A stretch of DNA of 64,000 bases from Bradyrhizobium sp. BR13661 (GCF_029892425.1 NZ_JARXWB010000026.1:50091-114090); one strand, 5' to 3'; positions 33,963 through 43,234 are shown, counted from the first letter of the stretch. A program made the numbers and translations. The notes: generated from the sequence alone by a model not told the origin.

Positions 33963-36272
33963 ATGTCGTCCTATTCTGATGATCTCCACCAGGCGGCGCT
34001 GGCCTATCACCGTCTGCCGCGCCCGGGAAAACTCGAGATCCAGGCGAGCAAGCCGCTCGCCAACCAGCGCGACCTCGCGCTTGCCTATTCTCCGGGCGTC
34101 GCTGCCGCCTGCACCGAGATCGCCAAGAATCCGGCCGAGGCGGCGACCCTGACCACCCGCGCCAATCTGGTCGCCGTGGTCTCCAACGGCACCGCGGTGC
34201 TCGGCCTCGGCAATATCGGCCCGCTGGCATCCAAGCCGGTGATGGAGGGCAAGGCCGTCCTGTTCAAGAAATTTGCCGGCATCGACGTGTTCGACATCGA
34301 GATTGCCGCCGACACCATCGAGCGCGTGGTCGAGACGGTGGCGGCGCTGGAGCCGACCTTCGGCGGCATCAACCTGGAAGACATTCGCGGACCGGAATGC
34401 TTCGAGATCGAGGCGCAGCTGAAGGAGCGCATGAAGATCCCGGTCTTCCATGACGACCAGCACGGCACAGCGATCATCGTCGCTGCCGCCATCACCAACG
34501 GCCTGAAGCTGAACGGCAAGAAGCTGTCCGAGGTCAAGATCGTGGCGTCGGGGGCAGGGGCCGCCGCGCTCGCCACGCTCAACCTTTTGGTGTCGATGGG
34601 CGCGCAGCGCAAGAACATCTGGGTCTGCGACATCGACGGCCTCGTGCATGAAGGCCGCAACACCACGATGGACCGCTGGAAGGCGGTCTATGCGCAGAAG
34701 ACCGACAAGCGGACGCTTGGCGACGTCATCGGAGGTGCCGACATCTTCATCGGACTTTCGGCACCGGGCGTGCTCAAGCCGGAGATGGCTCAGGCGATGG
34801 GCGAGAAGCCGCTGATCATGGCGCTCGCCAATCCGACGCCGGAGATCATGCCGGAAGAAGCGCGAAAAGTGCGCCCCGACGCGATGATCTGCACCGGCCG
34901 CTCCGACTATCCGAACCAGGTCAACAACGTCCTCTGCTTCCCCTTCATCTTCCGCGGCGCGCTCGACGTCGGCGCCAGCGCCATCAACGAGGAGATGAAG
35001 CACGCCGCCGTCGAGGCCATCGCGCAGCTCGCGCGCGAGGCGCCGTCGGACGCGGTCGCGCAGGGTTTTGATACCGGCGAGACGCAAGGCTTCGGTCCGG
35101 GCTCGCTGATCCCGAGCCCGTTTGATCCGAGGCTCATTCTGCGCATCGCGCCGGCGGTGGCGAAGGCCGCGATGGAATCGGGCGTTGCGACGCGGCCCAT
35201 CACCAATTTCGACGAATACACCGCGCTGCTCGAGCGCTTTGCCTTCCGCTCCGGCCTCGTCATGAAGCCGATGTTTGCCAAGGCCAAGACCCAGCCGGTG
35301 CGCGTGATCTACGCCGAGGGCGAGGACGAGCGCGTGCTGCGCGCCACCCAGGTGGTGCTGGAGGAGAAGCTGGCGCGGCCGATCCTCGTCGGTCGCCCAT
35401 CGGTGGTGGAGGCGCGCATCAAGCGCTTCGGCCTGCTGATCCGGGCCGGCAAGGATTTCGACCTCGTCAATCCCGAGGACGATCCGCGCTACCGCTCCTA
35501 TGTGCAGTCCTATGTCGAGGTCGCCGGCCGCCGCGGCGTGACGCCGGATGCGGCACGGACGGTGGTGCGCACCAACAACACTGTCATCGCGGCGCTCGCG
35601 GTCACGCGCGGGGAGGCGGATGCGATGCTTTGCGGCGTCGAGGGCCGCTACATGCATCATCTGCGGCATGTCCGCGAGATCATCGGCTTCGCGCCCGGGG
35701 TGAACGACTATGCCGCGTTGGCGCTGCTGATCACCAGCAAGGGCGCCTTCTTCATCGCCGACACGCAGGTGCGGCCCAATCCGAGCGCGGAAGAGCTCGC
35801 CGAGATCGCCTCGCTCGCGGCGGTCCACGTCCAGCGCTTCGCGCTCAAGCCCAAGATCGCGTTCGTCTCGCATTCCGATTTCGGCAGCTACGACACCGAC
35901 TCCTCGCGCAAGATGCGGCGGGCGACCCAGCTGCTGAAGGAGAAGCATCCGGAGATTGAGGCCGACGGCGAGATGCAGGGCGATACGGCGCTCTCGGCCG
36001 CTGCACGCAAGATGGTGTTGCCGCACTCCAAGCTGGAGGGTGAGGCCAATATCATGATCATGCCGAGCCTAGATACCGCCAACGTGGCCTATCAGATGAT
36101 CAAGTCGCTGGCCGATGCGTTGCCCGTCGGCCCGATCCTGATCGGTCCGGCCCGGCCCGCCCACATCCTTACCCCGTCAGTGACCGCGCGCGGCATTCTG
36201 AACATGACCGCGGTTGCGGTGGTGGAAGCCCAGGAGCGCGCCGCCCGGCAGCAGCCGACGTTGTTTACGTAA
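33963..36272 (+). CDS. maeB: NADP-dependent malic enzyme, MaeB type
   Basis: Encodes 769 residues, the usual length of MaeB-type enzymes. The N-terminal malic domain shows AYSPGVAAACTEIAKNP and PVFHDDQHGTAII. The NAD(P)-binding domain (about 165-400) has VASGAGAAALATLNLL. The C-terminal part (about 440-760) is a phosphotransacetylase-like domain that in this family is regulatory and not catalytic. Converts malate to pyruvate with NADPH, supporting gluconeogenesis or growth on dicarboxylates. Divergent from the preceding gene. Confidence 0.95.
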   Translation: MSSYSDDLHQAALAYHRLPRPGKLEIQASKPLANQRDLALAYSPGVAAACTEIAKNPAEAATLTTRANLVAVVSNGTAVLGLGNIGPLASKPVMEGKAVLFKKFAGIDVFDIEIAADTIERVVETVAALEPTFGGINLEDIRGPECFEIEAQLKERMKIPVFHDDQHGTAIIVAAAITNGLKLNGKKLSEVKIVASGAGAAALATLNLLVSMGAQRKNIWVCDIDGLVHEGRNTTMDRWKAVYAQKTDKRTLGDVIGGADIFIGLSAPGVLKPEMAQAMGEKPLIMALANPTPEIMPEEARKVRPDAMICTGRSDYPNQVNNVLCFPFIFRGALDVGASAINEEMKHAAVEAIAQLAREAPSDAVAQGFDTGETQGFGPGSLIPSPFDPRLILRIAPAVAKAAMESGVATRPITNFDEYTALLERFAFRSGLVMKPMFAKAKTQPVRVIYAEGEDERVLRATQVVLEEKLARPILVGRPSVVEARIKRFGLLIRAGKDFDLVNPEDDPRYRSYVQSYVEVAGRRGVTPDAARTVVRTNNTVIAALAVTRGEADAMLCGVEGRYMHHLRHVREIIGFAPGVNDYAALALLITSKGAFFIADTQVRPNPSAEELAEIASLAAVHVQRFALKPKIAFVSHSDFGSYDTDSSRKMRRATQLLKEKHPEIEADGEMQGDTALSAAARKMVLPHSKLEGEANIMIMPSLDTANVAYQMIKSLADALPVGPILIGPARPAHILTPSVTARGILNMTAVAVVEAQERAARQQPTLFT

Positions 36273-36280
36273 GGGCTGAC

Positions 36281-36333
36281 GCTGCCGTCGCCTTTCCCCG
36301 CAAGCGACCGTAAGAACGGGGAGAGGGGGCAGC
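36281..36333 (+). terminator. hairpin downstream of maeB
   Basis: GCTGCC (36281-36286) pairs with GGCAGC (36328-36333). Inside it, CTTTCCCCG and CGGGGAGAG pair again, giving a long interrupted stem. It begins nine bases after the maeB stop. No good T-run follows, so it may be a repeat serving as mRNA 3' end. Confidence 0.55.
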
Positions 36334-36451
36334 AACACCACCGCTTTTGAATAACTGGTAGTTTTCCATTTCCCCGTTTGAAAACCGCAGACGGACTCTT
36401 CATAATCCGCCGGCGCGTCCCGTGCTTTGTGCTTTGCCAAGAGGCCTATCC

Positions 36452-36904
36452 ATGCCAGCGTTCGTGACGTTCGGACGAATCCTGTTCGCCGTGCTGTTCA
36501 TCTACACGGGCGCGACCAAGCTCGTCGCCATCCAGGCGACAGCCGATTTCATCGCCGGCAAGATCGTAGTGCCCGATGTGATCGTGCCCTACGCCAAGCA
36601 GATCGAGGCGGCGACCGCGATGACGACCCCGCAGCTTCTGGCGATCGCCATCGGCGGGCTCGAGATCATCGCAGGCCTGATGATCGCGCTGAATTTCGGC
36701 GCGCGCTTCTTCGCGATGCTGATGGTGATCTACGTCGCGGTGTCGACCGTGCTGTTCTACGATTTCTGGAATCAGGCGGCGCCCGAGAATGCCAAGATGG
36801 TGGTCGACGCTCTGAAGAATCTCGCGATTATCGGCGCGCTGTTCATGGTGATGGGCTATGGCCGCGCGACGCGCTCGGCAGAGACGGCCTACGGGGACGT
36901 GTAG
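36452..36904 (+). CDS. DoxX family membrane protein
   Basis: Encodes 150 residues from ATG 36452. Four membrane segments in the DoxX layout, with FGRILFAVLFIYTGATKLV at the start, LAIAIGGLEIIAGLMIALNF in the second segment and NLAIIGALFMVMGYG at the end. DoxX family proteins are small membrane components often tied to redox or sulfur stress; the specific role is unknown. Converges on the RibD-like gene. Confidence 0.85.
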   Translation: MPAFVTFGRILFAVLFIYTGATKLVAIQATADFIAGKIVVPDVIVPYAKQIEAATAMTTPQLLAIAIGGLEIIAGLMIALNFGARFFAMLMVIYVAVSTVLFYDFWNQAAPENAKMVVDALKNLAIIGALFMVMGYGRATRSAETAYGDV

Positions 36905-36907
36905 GCG

Positions 36908-37462
36908 CTAGCTCGACCGCCGCCACGGCGTGACCGTGACGTCATGTGCCGCATCGAGCAAATACGGCGTGCCCGGCTTCATCCCGTGTGACGCCAGCAC
37001 CTCGTGCGGCGTTCGCTTCGGCACGTCGACGAAACAGCCTTCGCCGCCGGGCAATTGCACATGTGGCGCTTCCGACAGCCAGAACGTGTCGTAGCGATCC
37101 ATGAACATCTCGAACACGACGGGGCCGCCAATAACGGCGACCCGCCCTGAAGCGACATCGGCAAAGGCGCAGGCCTCCTCGAAGCTCGCATGATCGGGAT
37201 TCCACAACGTCGCGTTCGGCATCTCCGGATCGACGGTGAGGGCCTTGATCTTGCGCGTCGTGATCAGCCGCTTGCGCTTGGGCGAGTTCGGCTGCTGCTC
37301 ATGCGAGTTGCGGCCGTGCACGACGAGCGCGGCGCGGTCCAGCGCCTGCTCGAAGAACAGCTTGTCGCCTTCGAACTTAAGGCTATCGGGCATGACGCGG
37401 CCGGCGTCGGCAAGCATGCCGTCCGCCGAGACGATGACGTAACCTTCGAAATGGAGAGACAA
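36908..37462 (-). CDS. RibD C-terminal / dihydrofolate reductase-fold protein
   Basis: Encodes 184 residues. The DHFR-like fold is seen in FEGYVIVSADGMLADAGR at the start, LVVHGRNSH, and VAVIGGPVVFEMFMDRYDTFWLSEA with the GG of the nucleotide site. RibD C-terminal reductases use NADPH on pyrimidine intermediates of riboflavin synthesis. Free-standing members like this one have unassigned substrates. Its stop lies three bases beyond the DoxX stop. Confidence 0.8.
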   Translation of the reverse strand: MSLHFEGYVIVSADGMLADAGRVMPDSLKFEGDKLFFEQALDRAALVVHGRNSHEQQPNSPKRKRLITTRKIKALTVDPEMPNATLWNPDHASFEEACAFADVASGRVAVIGGPVVFEMFMDRYDTFWLSEAPHVQLPGGEGCFVDVPKRTPHEVLASHGMKPGTPYLLDAAHDVTVTPWRRSS

Positions 37463-37469
37463 GCGACGT

Positions 37470-38471
37470 CTATTCGGAAACGGTCGTCACCACGGAATTG
37501 ACCGGACGCGTGCTCACCGTCGGCAGCTTGACGTCCTTCATCAGCTCCTGGTCGTATTCGGGGAGCGAGGCGACCGGCGCCTTGGCGCGCATCGCTACCA
37601 CCTTGTAGCCGCCGGCCTTGAGGCGATTCAGAAGTTCGGGCAGGGCTTCCGCCGTGTGCTTCTGGAAATCGTGCATCAAGATGATGCCTTTGCCCTTCTT
37701 GTCGAGCCCCTTCATCACGGCCTCGATCACCTTCTCCGGCTTGGAGGCCTTGAAGTCGAAGGAGTCGATGTCGCAGGAGAAGATCCCGACGTTACGGTTG
37801 CCGAGATAGGTGACCATCTCCGGCGGATGTTGCAGCGCCGGGAAACGGAAGAACGCCGCAGGCGAGATTCCGCCGAGCGCCCATTTCACGGCGCTGATGC
37901 CCTTCTCGATCTCTTCCTTGCGCTGTGCTTCGGTCAGCTTCTTGTTGTTGAGATTGGCATGCGACCAGGTGTGGCTGCCGATGGTGTGACCGGCCGCGTA
38001 GACCTGTTTCAGGATCTCCGGCTCGTAGGTGGCATGCTTGCCGATCGAGAAGAAGATGCCGGTGGTGCACTGATCGGCGAGCGCCTTCAGCACGGCGGGC
38101 GTGTTGCGCGGCCATGGACCGTCGTCGAAGGTCAGGACGACCTCCTTGTCGCGCAGGAAGTCGAGCTCCTTGAAATGCTCGAAGCCGAAACCGGGACCGC
38201 CTGTCGTGTCGATCTCCACCGTGCGGGCGACGCCCAGCGCGTTTGGATTGTTGCAGGCGGCACGTGCCGGCTGTGGCGCCTGTTGCGGCGGCGGCGGGAA
38301 GGCGGCGCTCGGCTGCGCCGCGGCTGCTGCCGGCGCCGCGGCAGCCGGAGCAGCAGCCGGTGCGGCCTGCGTGGCGGCTGCCGGTTTTGCAGCCGGGGTC
38401 TGCGACCACGCCACGCCTGTCAGCGCAACGGAGATCGCGCTTGCCAAAATCAGTTTTGCCGCCACACGCAT
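37470..38471 (-). CDS. secreted polysaccharide deacetylase
   Basis: Encodes 333 residues from ATG 38471 with GAGGA upstream. A signal peptide (1-25) is followed by an Ala/Pro-rich linker of about 40 residues and a NodB-type domain. Catalytic motifs: LTFDDGPWPRNT with the Asp pair, SHTWSHANL as the H-x3-H metal site, and RFPALQHPPEM. It removes acetyl groups from a cell-envelope glycan such as peptidoglycan or chitin-like sugar. The RibD-like gene starts seven bases after its stop. Confidence 0.9.
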   Translation of the reverse strand: MRVAAKLILASAISVALTGVAWSQTPAAKPAAATQAAPAAAPAAAAPAAAAAQPSAAFPPPPQQAPQPARAACNNPNALGVARTVEIDTTGGPGFGFEHFKELDFLRDKEVVLTFDDGPWPRNTPAVLKALADQCTTGIFFSIGKHATYEPEILKQVYAAGHTIGSHTWSHANLNNKKLTEAQRKEEIEKGISAVKWALGGISPAAFFRFPALQHPPEMVTYLGNRNVGIFSCDIDSFDFKASKPEKVIEAVMKGLDKKGKGIILMHDFQKHTAEALPELLNRLKAGGYKVVAMRAKAPVASLPEYDQELMKDVKLPTVSTRPVNSVVTTVSE

Positions 38472-38636
38472 GGTGTTGTCCTCGAGATTGATCCCGTTGT
38501 TCCGCCGTGGCTTTTTTGCCTCCGGCAAAACCTGTCCTGCCCCTCACCATCCTAGCCTAGATGGTGGCCCATCGCCATTGCAACGGCTGTTTGGCGCTTC
38601 GCCACATTTGTGCCCAACCGCGTGACGGCTGATCCG

Positions 38637-39203
38637 TCAAGTGTCGGCCAACGCCCGGGCAATCGCGGTCTTGATGCGCGTGTCGGCGGGCTCCACAGCG
38701 GATGGAAAGACCTCGGCGATATAGCCGTCGCGGCCGACCAGGTATTTGTGGAAGTTCCACTTCGGAACCTCCTTCGGCCGCGCCTCGGCGGCCCATTTGT
38801 AGAAGGGATGCGCCTTAGGCCCTGTTACGATGGCCTTGGCGGCGATGGGGAAGGTAACGCCGTATTGGTGGTGCGCGGTTTCCGAGATCTCGCTGGTGCC
38901 GCCCGGCTCCTGGCCACCGAAATCGTTGGAGGGCACGCCGATCACGGTGAGCCCTCGCTCGCGAAACTCGCTCCAGAGCTCCTGCAGTCCCGCATACTGC
39001 GGGGTGTAGCCGCACAGCGAGGCGGTATTCACGACCAGCAATGGCTTGCCGGTGAAGGCGGCGAGGCGAATGTCGTCGCCGGATAGCGCGGCGAATGAGA
39101 AGGCATAGGCCGGGATCCGGCTCATGCCGTTGTCGGCCGGTGCGCGCGTTGCAGAGGCGGTGGTCGCCAGCATCGCGGCAAGCATGGTTCGGCGGTTCAA
39201 CAT
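38637..39203 (-). CDS. glutathione peroxidase (Cys type), exported
   Basis: Encodes 188 residues. The N-terminus NRRTMLAAMLATTAS carries twin Arg and a hydrophobic stretch, suggesting export by Tat or Sec. Active-site motifs: NTASLCGYTPQYAGLQ with Cys64 and Gln74, VIGVPSNDFGGQEPG, and KWNFHKYLV with Trp. The family reduces peroxides, usually with thioredoxin in the Cys type. Here it may protect the periplasm. Confidence 0.92.
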   Translation of the reverse strand: MLNRRTMLAAMLATTASATRAPADNGMSRIPAYAFSFAALSGDDIRLAAFTGKPLLVVNTASLCGYTPQYAGLQELWSEFRERGLTVIGVPSNDFGGQEPGGTSEISETAHHQYGVTFPIAAKAIVTGPKAHPFYKWAAEARPKEVPKWNFHKYLVGRDGYIAEVFPSAVEPADTRIKTAIARALADT

Positions 39204-39294
39204 GGCGGCGTCCCCCGGATGTGATCCGGCACGCAGTCTACGCCCGCGATGCGAGAGGTCTGCTCAACACCGCGTTATCCGAGACAGGACGTGC

Positions 39295-41052
39295 TCAGTA
39301 CAGACGGACGATGAAATCGGTGCCTTCGCCGGTCTCACCCTGGTTGATGCCCTGGTCGGAGACGATCACCGAGCCACCGGTGGTGAGCATCTCGTTGATC
39401 TTCGCCATGACGTCGGCGGGGATCGTGATGCGATCCAGTGCCTCGGCGGGGCTGTCCGGCGTCACGACCGGCTTTGCAGCGACCGGAATGACTGCAGCGT
39501 TGCGCTGGCGGCGTGTCACACGACCGTCGTCCTCGCGCGCGGCGGCGCGGACGGCGACGGGCAGCGACACCACCGACCAATGCAGTGCGTTGGAATCGGT
39601 CTTGTCGACTTCGGCCGTGAAGACATGGGTGCCGAGTGGCCGATCACTTGCCGCGATCGTCACGGGCACATCGAACAGCGGCGCAAAGTTCTGCCGCACA
39701 TAGAGCTTGGAATCCTTGCGGCTGATGAACACCGCGATCTGGCCGGTCCGCTTCGGCAGATCCGGCTTGATGGACGGTGCGGGATCGGCGACGCGGGTCT
39801 GGTCCTTCTTCGCCTCAGGCGATGGCGCTTGCGCGGGAGCCGTTGCCGTCACAGGTGCGTCGGGCTTCTTCTCGGGCGCGGCAGCCTCAGCCTTGACCGG
39901 CTCGGATTTGACCGGCTCGGACTTGGCAGGCTCGGCCTTGGCAGGCTCGGCAGCGACTTCCGTCTTCGGCGCGTCGGCCTTCGGAGCTTCTGAAGGCTCC
40001 GACTTCGCTGCCTCGACCTTGTCGGCTGGCTTCTCATCTGAGATCGCCTCGTCGGTCTTCGCTGCCGCGTCGTCAGGCTGCTTCGCCGGCTCCGAGGCCT
40101 CGGCGGATTTTGTGTCGCTTTTGGCCTCAGTCTTGGCCTCAGTCTTAGCCTCAGTCTTGGCGGCTTCCTCGCGAACCGGCGCATTGCCCGTGGTCACATC
40201 CGACATCACGACGTGGCCGACCGTGGAGCGCAGCTCGAGCACGCCGTCAGCGCTCGCGGTCTTCGTCTCAAACGATTTGGTTTCGACGGGCTTGGCGTCG
40301 GCTACCTTGGAGTCGGGCGCACCCTTGTCTGCCTTGTCGCCAACGCTCGTCGTCGGCTCGAGGCTTGCTGCCGGCTGCGGCGGAACGCGCACCGAGGCGA
40401 GCATCGGATGCGAGAAGCTTTGCGGCGTCATCTGGCCGGGTGACACGATCACGCGCGCGCCCATCTTCGTCCAGTTCCACATCTTCACCGCGAACGCCAT
40501 CGGCATGCGGATGCAGCCGTGCGAGGCCGGATAGCCCGGAAGCACGCCGGCATGCATCGCGACACCGGACCAGGTGATCCGCTGCATGTACGGCATCGGT
40601 GCGCCGCTATAGATGTTGGAGTGGTGGAATTTGTGCTTCTGGATGACGCTGAACACGCCCATCGGCGTTGAGTGGCCCTTCATGCCCGTCGACACCGGCG
40701 ACTCCGCGAACACGCCGTTGGAGTCGTAGATCGTCACCTTCTGCCGCTCGATCGAGACGACGATGACGAGCGGACCTTGCGGCTTTGCGCCGGTCTCCTT
40801 CTCGACGAGTGCTTCGTCTTTTTGCTTCGCGGCCGAGCCGCGCTTCTGCGGCTTCTGGCGCAGTTGCTCGGGATGCCGCTCTTGCGGGTAGTAGTAGGAC
40901 GTGCCCGAATAATCCGGTGTGTAATAGAATGCTGCTTCCGCGTGGCCCGTCGTACCGATTGCCCCCGCCGCCGCCAAGATCGCGACCTGCCACAGTCGTG
41001 CCGGCGCGGTCGAAAAATGGGACCCGTTCACGCTATTCATCCTCGAATCCAT
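39295..41052 (-). CDS. L,D-transpeptidase (YkuD) with long low-complexity region
   Basis: Encodes 585 residues; a second ATG at 41040 is an alternative. A hydrophobic segment (about 22-38) is the export signal. The YkuD domain spans about 94-205, with HAGVLPGYPASHGCIRMP and Cys180 as the nucleophile. From about 240 to 425 the sequence is rich in Lys, Glu, Ala, Pro and Ser with short repeats (TEAKTEAKTEAK, AEPAKSEPVK), likely an extended spacer. The C-terminal 140 residues look like a second, degenerate YkuD-type fold (AVFISRKDSKLYVRQ) without Cys. The enzyme crosslinks peptidoglycan or attaches proteins to it. Confidence 0.9.
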   Translation of the reverse strand: MDSRMNSVNGSHFSTAPARLWQVAILAAAGAIGTTGHAEAAFYYTPDYSGTSYYYPQERHPEQLRQKPQKRGSAAKQKDEALVEKETGAKPQGPLVIVVSIERQKVTIYDSNGVFAESPVSTGMKGHSTPMGVFSVIQKHKFHHSNIYSGAPMPYMQRITWSGVAMHAGVLPGYPASHGCIRMPMAFAVKMWNWTKMGARVIVSPGQMTPQSFSHPMLASVRVPPQPAASLEPTTSVGDKADKGAPDSKVADAKPVETKSFETKTASADGVLELRSTVGHVVMSDVTTGNAPVREEAAKTEAKTEAKTEAKSDTKSAEASEPAKQPDDAAAKTDEAISDEKPADKVEAAKSEPSEAPKADAPKTEVAAEPAKAEPAKSEPVKSEPVKAEAAAPEKKPDAPVTATAPAQAPSPEAKKDQTRVADPAPSIKPDLPKRTGQIAVFISRKDSKLYVRQNFAPLFDVPVTIAASDRPLGTHVFTAEVDKTDSNALHWSVVSLPVAVRAAAREDDGRVTRRQRNAAVIPVAAKPVVTPDSPAEALDRITIPADVMAKINEMLTTGGSVIVSDQGINQGETGEGTDFIVRLY

Positions 41053-41247
41053 AATCCAAATCAGACGTTAGTGTCGCAGAGGGGATACGCGTTCACCAGC
41101 GCGGCGGTTCTGCCGTCCGCTACTTTTGTCCAATCCGTAGCAAAAAAGCCTCACAGAGCGGTAAACGGCGGCCGCGCTCGCTGCCCGTCACCTTTCCGAC
41201 GGGACCTCCCATGCCTACATTGTGGGGACTTGTTACCGGAGAACTTC

Positions 41248-41796
41248 ATGTCATCTCGTTTCCCCGGTCTTTCCGGCATCCGCTTGAAAGGCCTTGCTTT
41301 ATTCCTTCTGGCATTGGCCATGCCCGCGGCGTCCGCGCAGGCTGCCGACGAACCGGATCTGATCTTTCGCCGCTCCACCGTGTTCAAATGGATGAGCCCG
41401 AACGACAAGCTCGCGACCTATGGCCTCGACGACCCCGAGGTCGAGGGCGTCGCCTGTCATTTCACGGTGCCCGAGAAGGGTGGCTTCAAGGGCTGGCTCG
41501 GCCTTGCCGAGGAGGTTTCGGACATCTCGCTGGCCTGCCGCCAGATCGGTCCGATCAAGTTCAAGGACAAGATGGAGCAGGGCGACGACATGTTCCGCAA
41601 GCGCCGCTCGCTCTTCTTCAAGAAGATGCAGATCGTGCGCGGCTGCGACGCCAAGCGCAATGTGCTGGTCTACATGGTCTATTCGGACAAGTTGATCGAG
41701 GGATCGCCAAAGAACTCGACCTCGACGGTGCCGATCATGCCGTGGGGACCGGCGGACGGGAACGTCCAGAAGTGCGCTGACTTCTTCACTCAGTGA
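41248..41796 (+). CDS. creA: CreA family periplasmic protein
   Basis: Encodes 182 residues from ATG 41248 with CGGAG upstream. A signal peptide (1-33) precedes the CreA domain: VFKWMSPNDKLATYGLDDPEVEGVACHFT reads like the family, as does RRSLFFKKMQIVRGCDAKRNVLVYMVYSDKLIEGSPKNSTS. Two conserved Cys pairs may form disulfides. The function of CreA is not known, although E. coli names it in the cre locus; no creBCD is here. Confidence 0.9.
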   Translation: MSSRFPGLSGIRLKGLALFLLALAMPAASAQAADEPDLIFRRSTVFKWMSPNDKLATYGLDDPEVEGVACHFTVPEKGGFKGWLGLAEEVSDISLACRQIGPIKFKDKMEQGDDMFRKRRSLFFKKMQIVRGCDAKRNVLVYMVYSDKLIEGSPKNSTSTVPIMPWGPADGNVQKCADFFTQ

Positions 41797-42397
41797 TGTG
41801 AGCGCGGGGGCTGCGCGGTTTCGCAAGGTGCGAGCCGCTCAGCCGGACGAAGGCTTGCGGCGTAGCCTCATAGCCGCGGCCTGATTGCAGCGCCATGGGG
41901 CCGGCCGAACCGGTCGGGAGATCGGCGCGGTCCGTTTGTTGGGCCGGCTCGCGCGCCGTTGCGCGATCTTGCGCCATCATGATGGCCATTCCTCAAATGT
42001 GTGAGCCCGGTTGATGGGCATTGGTTTTCGAAGGCTTCGGTCGTGCCCAACGAATCCTGGGTTCATCTCCCTCGTTCATCGCCGGGACCGGCCTTCGTTT
42101 GGGCTCTCTTCAGCAGAAAACCGTAAAATGCATGTGAAGCGCGGACGTCGCCGATGTGACCGCGTCGCTTCGTCTTGTGCGGACGGTCGCTGCCATGCAG
42201 GTTCAAGCCGTCAAGCGCCACATCTGAAATGATTGATGTTTTCCGGGAATTGTTTCGTCGCATCACGGGCGACGAAACAATTCTCACCGGGAACGAAACC
42301 ATTTTGGGCTTTGGGCGCATCACGGAAGAAACCGCTGATGGTTATCAGGTTGACAACGACGGCGGCACTGCCGGCCACGCAATTCGGAGACAAGTCC
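41797..42397. other. 600-base intergenic stretch with a strong hairpin
   Basis: Between creA and a small secreted protein. The only plausible coding signal is a leftward frame ending at 41786 (start near 41980, ATGs after GAGGA), about 63 residues, without family resemblance and overlapping creA by 11 bases. The hairpin at 42247-42283 is listed separately. Confidence 0.4.
42247..42283 (+). promoter_or_regulatory. 15-bp perfect inverted repeat upstream of the small secreted gene
   Basis: GAATTGTTTCGTCGC (42247-42261) pairs perfectly with 42269-42283 across a 7-base loop. It lies 114 bases before the ATG at 42398. No T-run follows on either strand, so a leader structure or a protein site is as likely as a terminator. 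Confidence 0.55.
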
Positions 42398-42562
42398 ATG
42401 CGCGCGCTCAGCTTCATCCTTGCTTTCGGTTTCGTGCTCGTCGGTTCCTCGTTCGCAGGTAGCCCGGACGGTAGCCTGCCCGGCATTGGCACCTTCCAGT
42501 ACAGCGGCTCGCCGATCACCACTGCGGCGCCGCAGCAGATCGTCCTGGCTGCGCGCTTCTGA
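42398..42562 (+). CDS. very small secreted protein
   Basis: Encodes 54 residues from ATG 42398 with GGAGA upstream. The first 22 residues are a classic signal peptide with AG-S cleavage. The mature peptide is about 32 residues, rich in Gly, Ser and Pro, ending in APQQIVLAARF. I recall similar very short secreted proteins in Bradyrhizobium without known function. A longer frame from 42233 is less likely. Confidence 0.6.
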   Translation: MRALSFILAFGFVLVGSSFAGSPDGSLPGIGTFQYSGSPITTAAPQQIVLAARF

Positions 42563-42595
42563 TCAGCAGCAGACAATCAGCCGACATAGGCCACC

Positions 42596-42961
42596 ATGTA
42601 TTTTCGTCTCTGCGCCGCGGCGTTCCTCTCCCTCCTGACCATCAGCCCCGTCGAGGCGCAGGTGCGTGCAACGAGTAGGTTGCCCGATCCGCGCACTGAG
42701 TTCGTGAGGCAATGTGCGCCGCGCATGCTCGGGCGGTGGGAGCATCCGGAAGAGGTCTGCGGCTGCTTGCACGATCACGCCGCGGCCATGGTCGAGGACC
42801 GAGACCTGCGCGAGGCGCTGCTGCGCGGCATCAGCGAGACCGGAGTGCCCACGATCGAGACCGATTGGGTGCCGGCGGCAAAGCAAAGCGAGATCGGCGC
42901 GACCTTCACCAAGATCGCCAAGCCGACCCTGCAATGCATGTTCGACCCGGCGAAGTCTTAG
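42596..42961 (+). CDS. secreted hypothetical protein with conserved Cys residues
   Basis: Encodes 121 residues. A signal peptide (1-21, ends VEA-Q) precedes an acidic, helical mature part. Cys residues in RQCAPRM, VCGCLHDH and LQCMF suggest disulfides or metal binding. The family is not recognised. It starts 33 bases after the previous stop on the same strand. Confidence 0.7.
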   Translation: MYFRLCAAAFLSLLTISPVEAQVRATSRLPDPRTEFVRQCAPRMLGRWEHPEEVCGCLHDHAAAMVEDRDLREALLRGISETGVPTIETDWVPAAKQSEIGATFTKIAKPTLQCMFDPAKS

Positions 42962-42976
42962 GCCGTCACTTCGACT

Positions 42977-43234
42977 TCATTTCGATTTGGGACCAAATCG
43001 CGCTACGCAGGATGACGTTCGCACGACGCCCTTGTCCGTCATCTTCGAACCGCGCACTTCCTTGACCTGCCCAGCCGGGCAGGTTCCGTCATCCACGAGC
43101 ACGCGCTGGCCGAGCTTCAGATCGACGATATCCTGATCACGTCCGACCGTGGTCGCGGAGGCCGTCGAGGCAAGCGTGGTGGAAATCAGCAGCGAGAGGC
43201 GGGCTGCGCGGCCAAGCGTCGTGACAAGTGACAT
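42977..43234 (-). CDS. small secreted protein, DUF6719-like
   Basis: Encodes 85 residues from ATG 43234. A signal peptide (about 1-27) is followed by VGRDQDIVDLKLGQRVLVDDGTCPAGQVKEV and KMTDKGVVRTSSCVAR, with two Cys likely forming a disulfide. This resembles what I recall of DUF6719 proteins in Bradyrhizobium. No function known. It converges on the preceding gene. Confidence 0.7.
   Translation of the reverse strand: MSLVTTLGRAARLSLLISTTLASTASATTVGRDQDIVDLKLGQRVLVDDGTCPAGQVKEVRGSKMTDKGVVRTSSCVARFGPKSK

Noticed and set aside
33717..36026. Very long leftward open frame extending the 31743 gene across maeB (1,427 codons in all)
   Set aside because: Antisense to the well-supported maeB. Its composition is that of reversed GC-rich codons (many Arg, His, Asp, Ala), and a good start with ribosome site exists at 33716.
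39707..40534. Rightward 275-codon Ser/Ala/Gly-rich frame resembling a secreted repeat protein
   Set aside because: It is the antisense of the Lys/Glu/Ala-rich spacer of the L,D-transpeptidase; the repeats belong to that spacer.
41786..41980. Leftward frame of about 63 residues overlapping the end of creA
   Set aside because: It has a possible ribosome site, but low complexity, no hydrophobic core, and convergent overlap with a firm gene. Kept only as a note.
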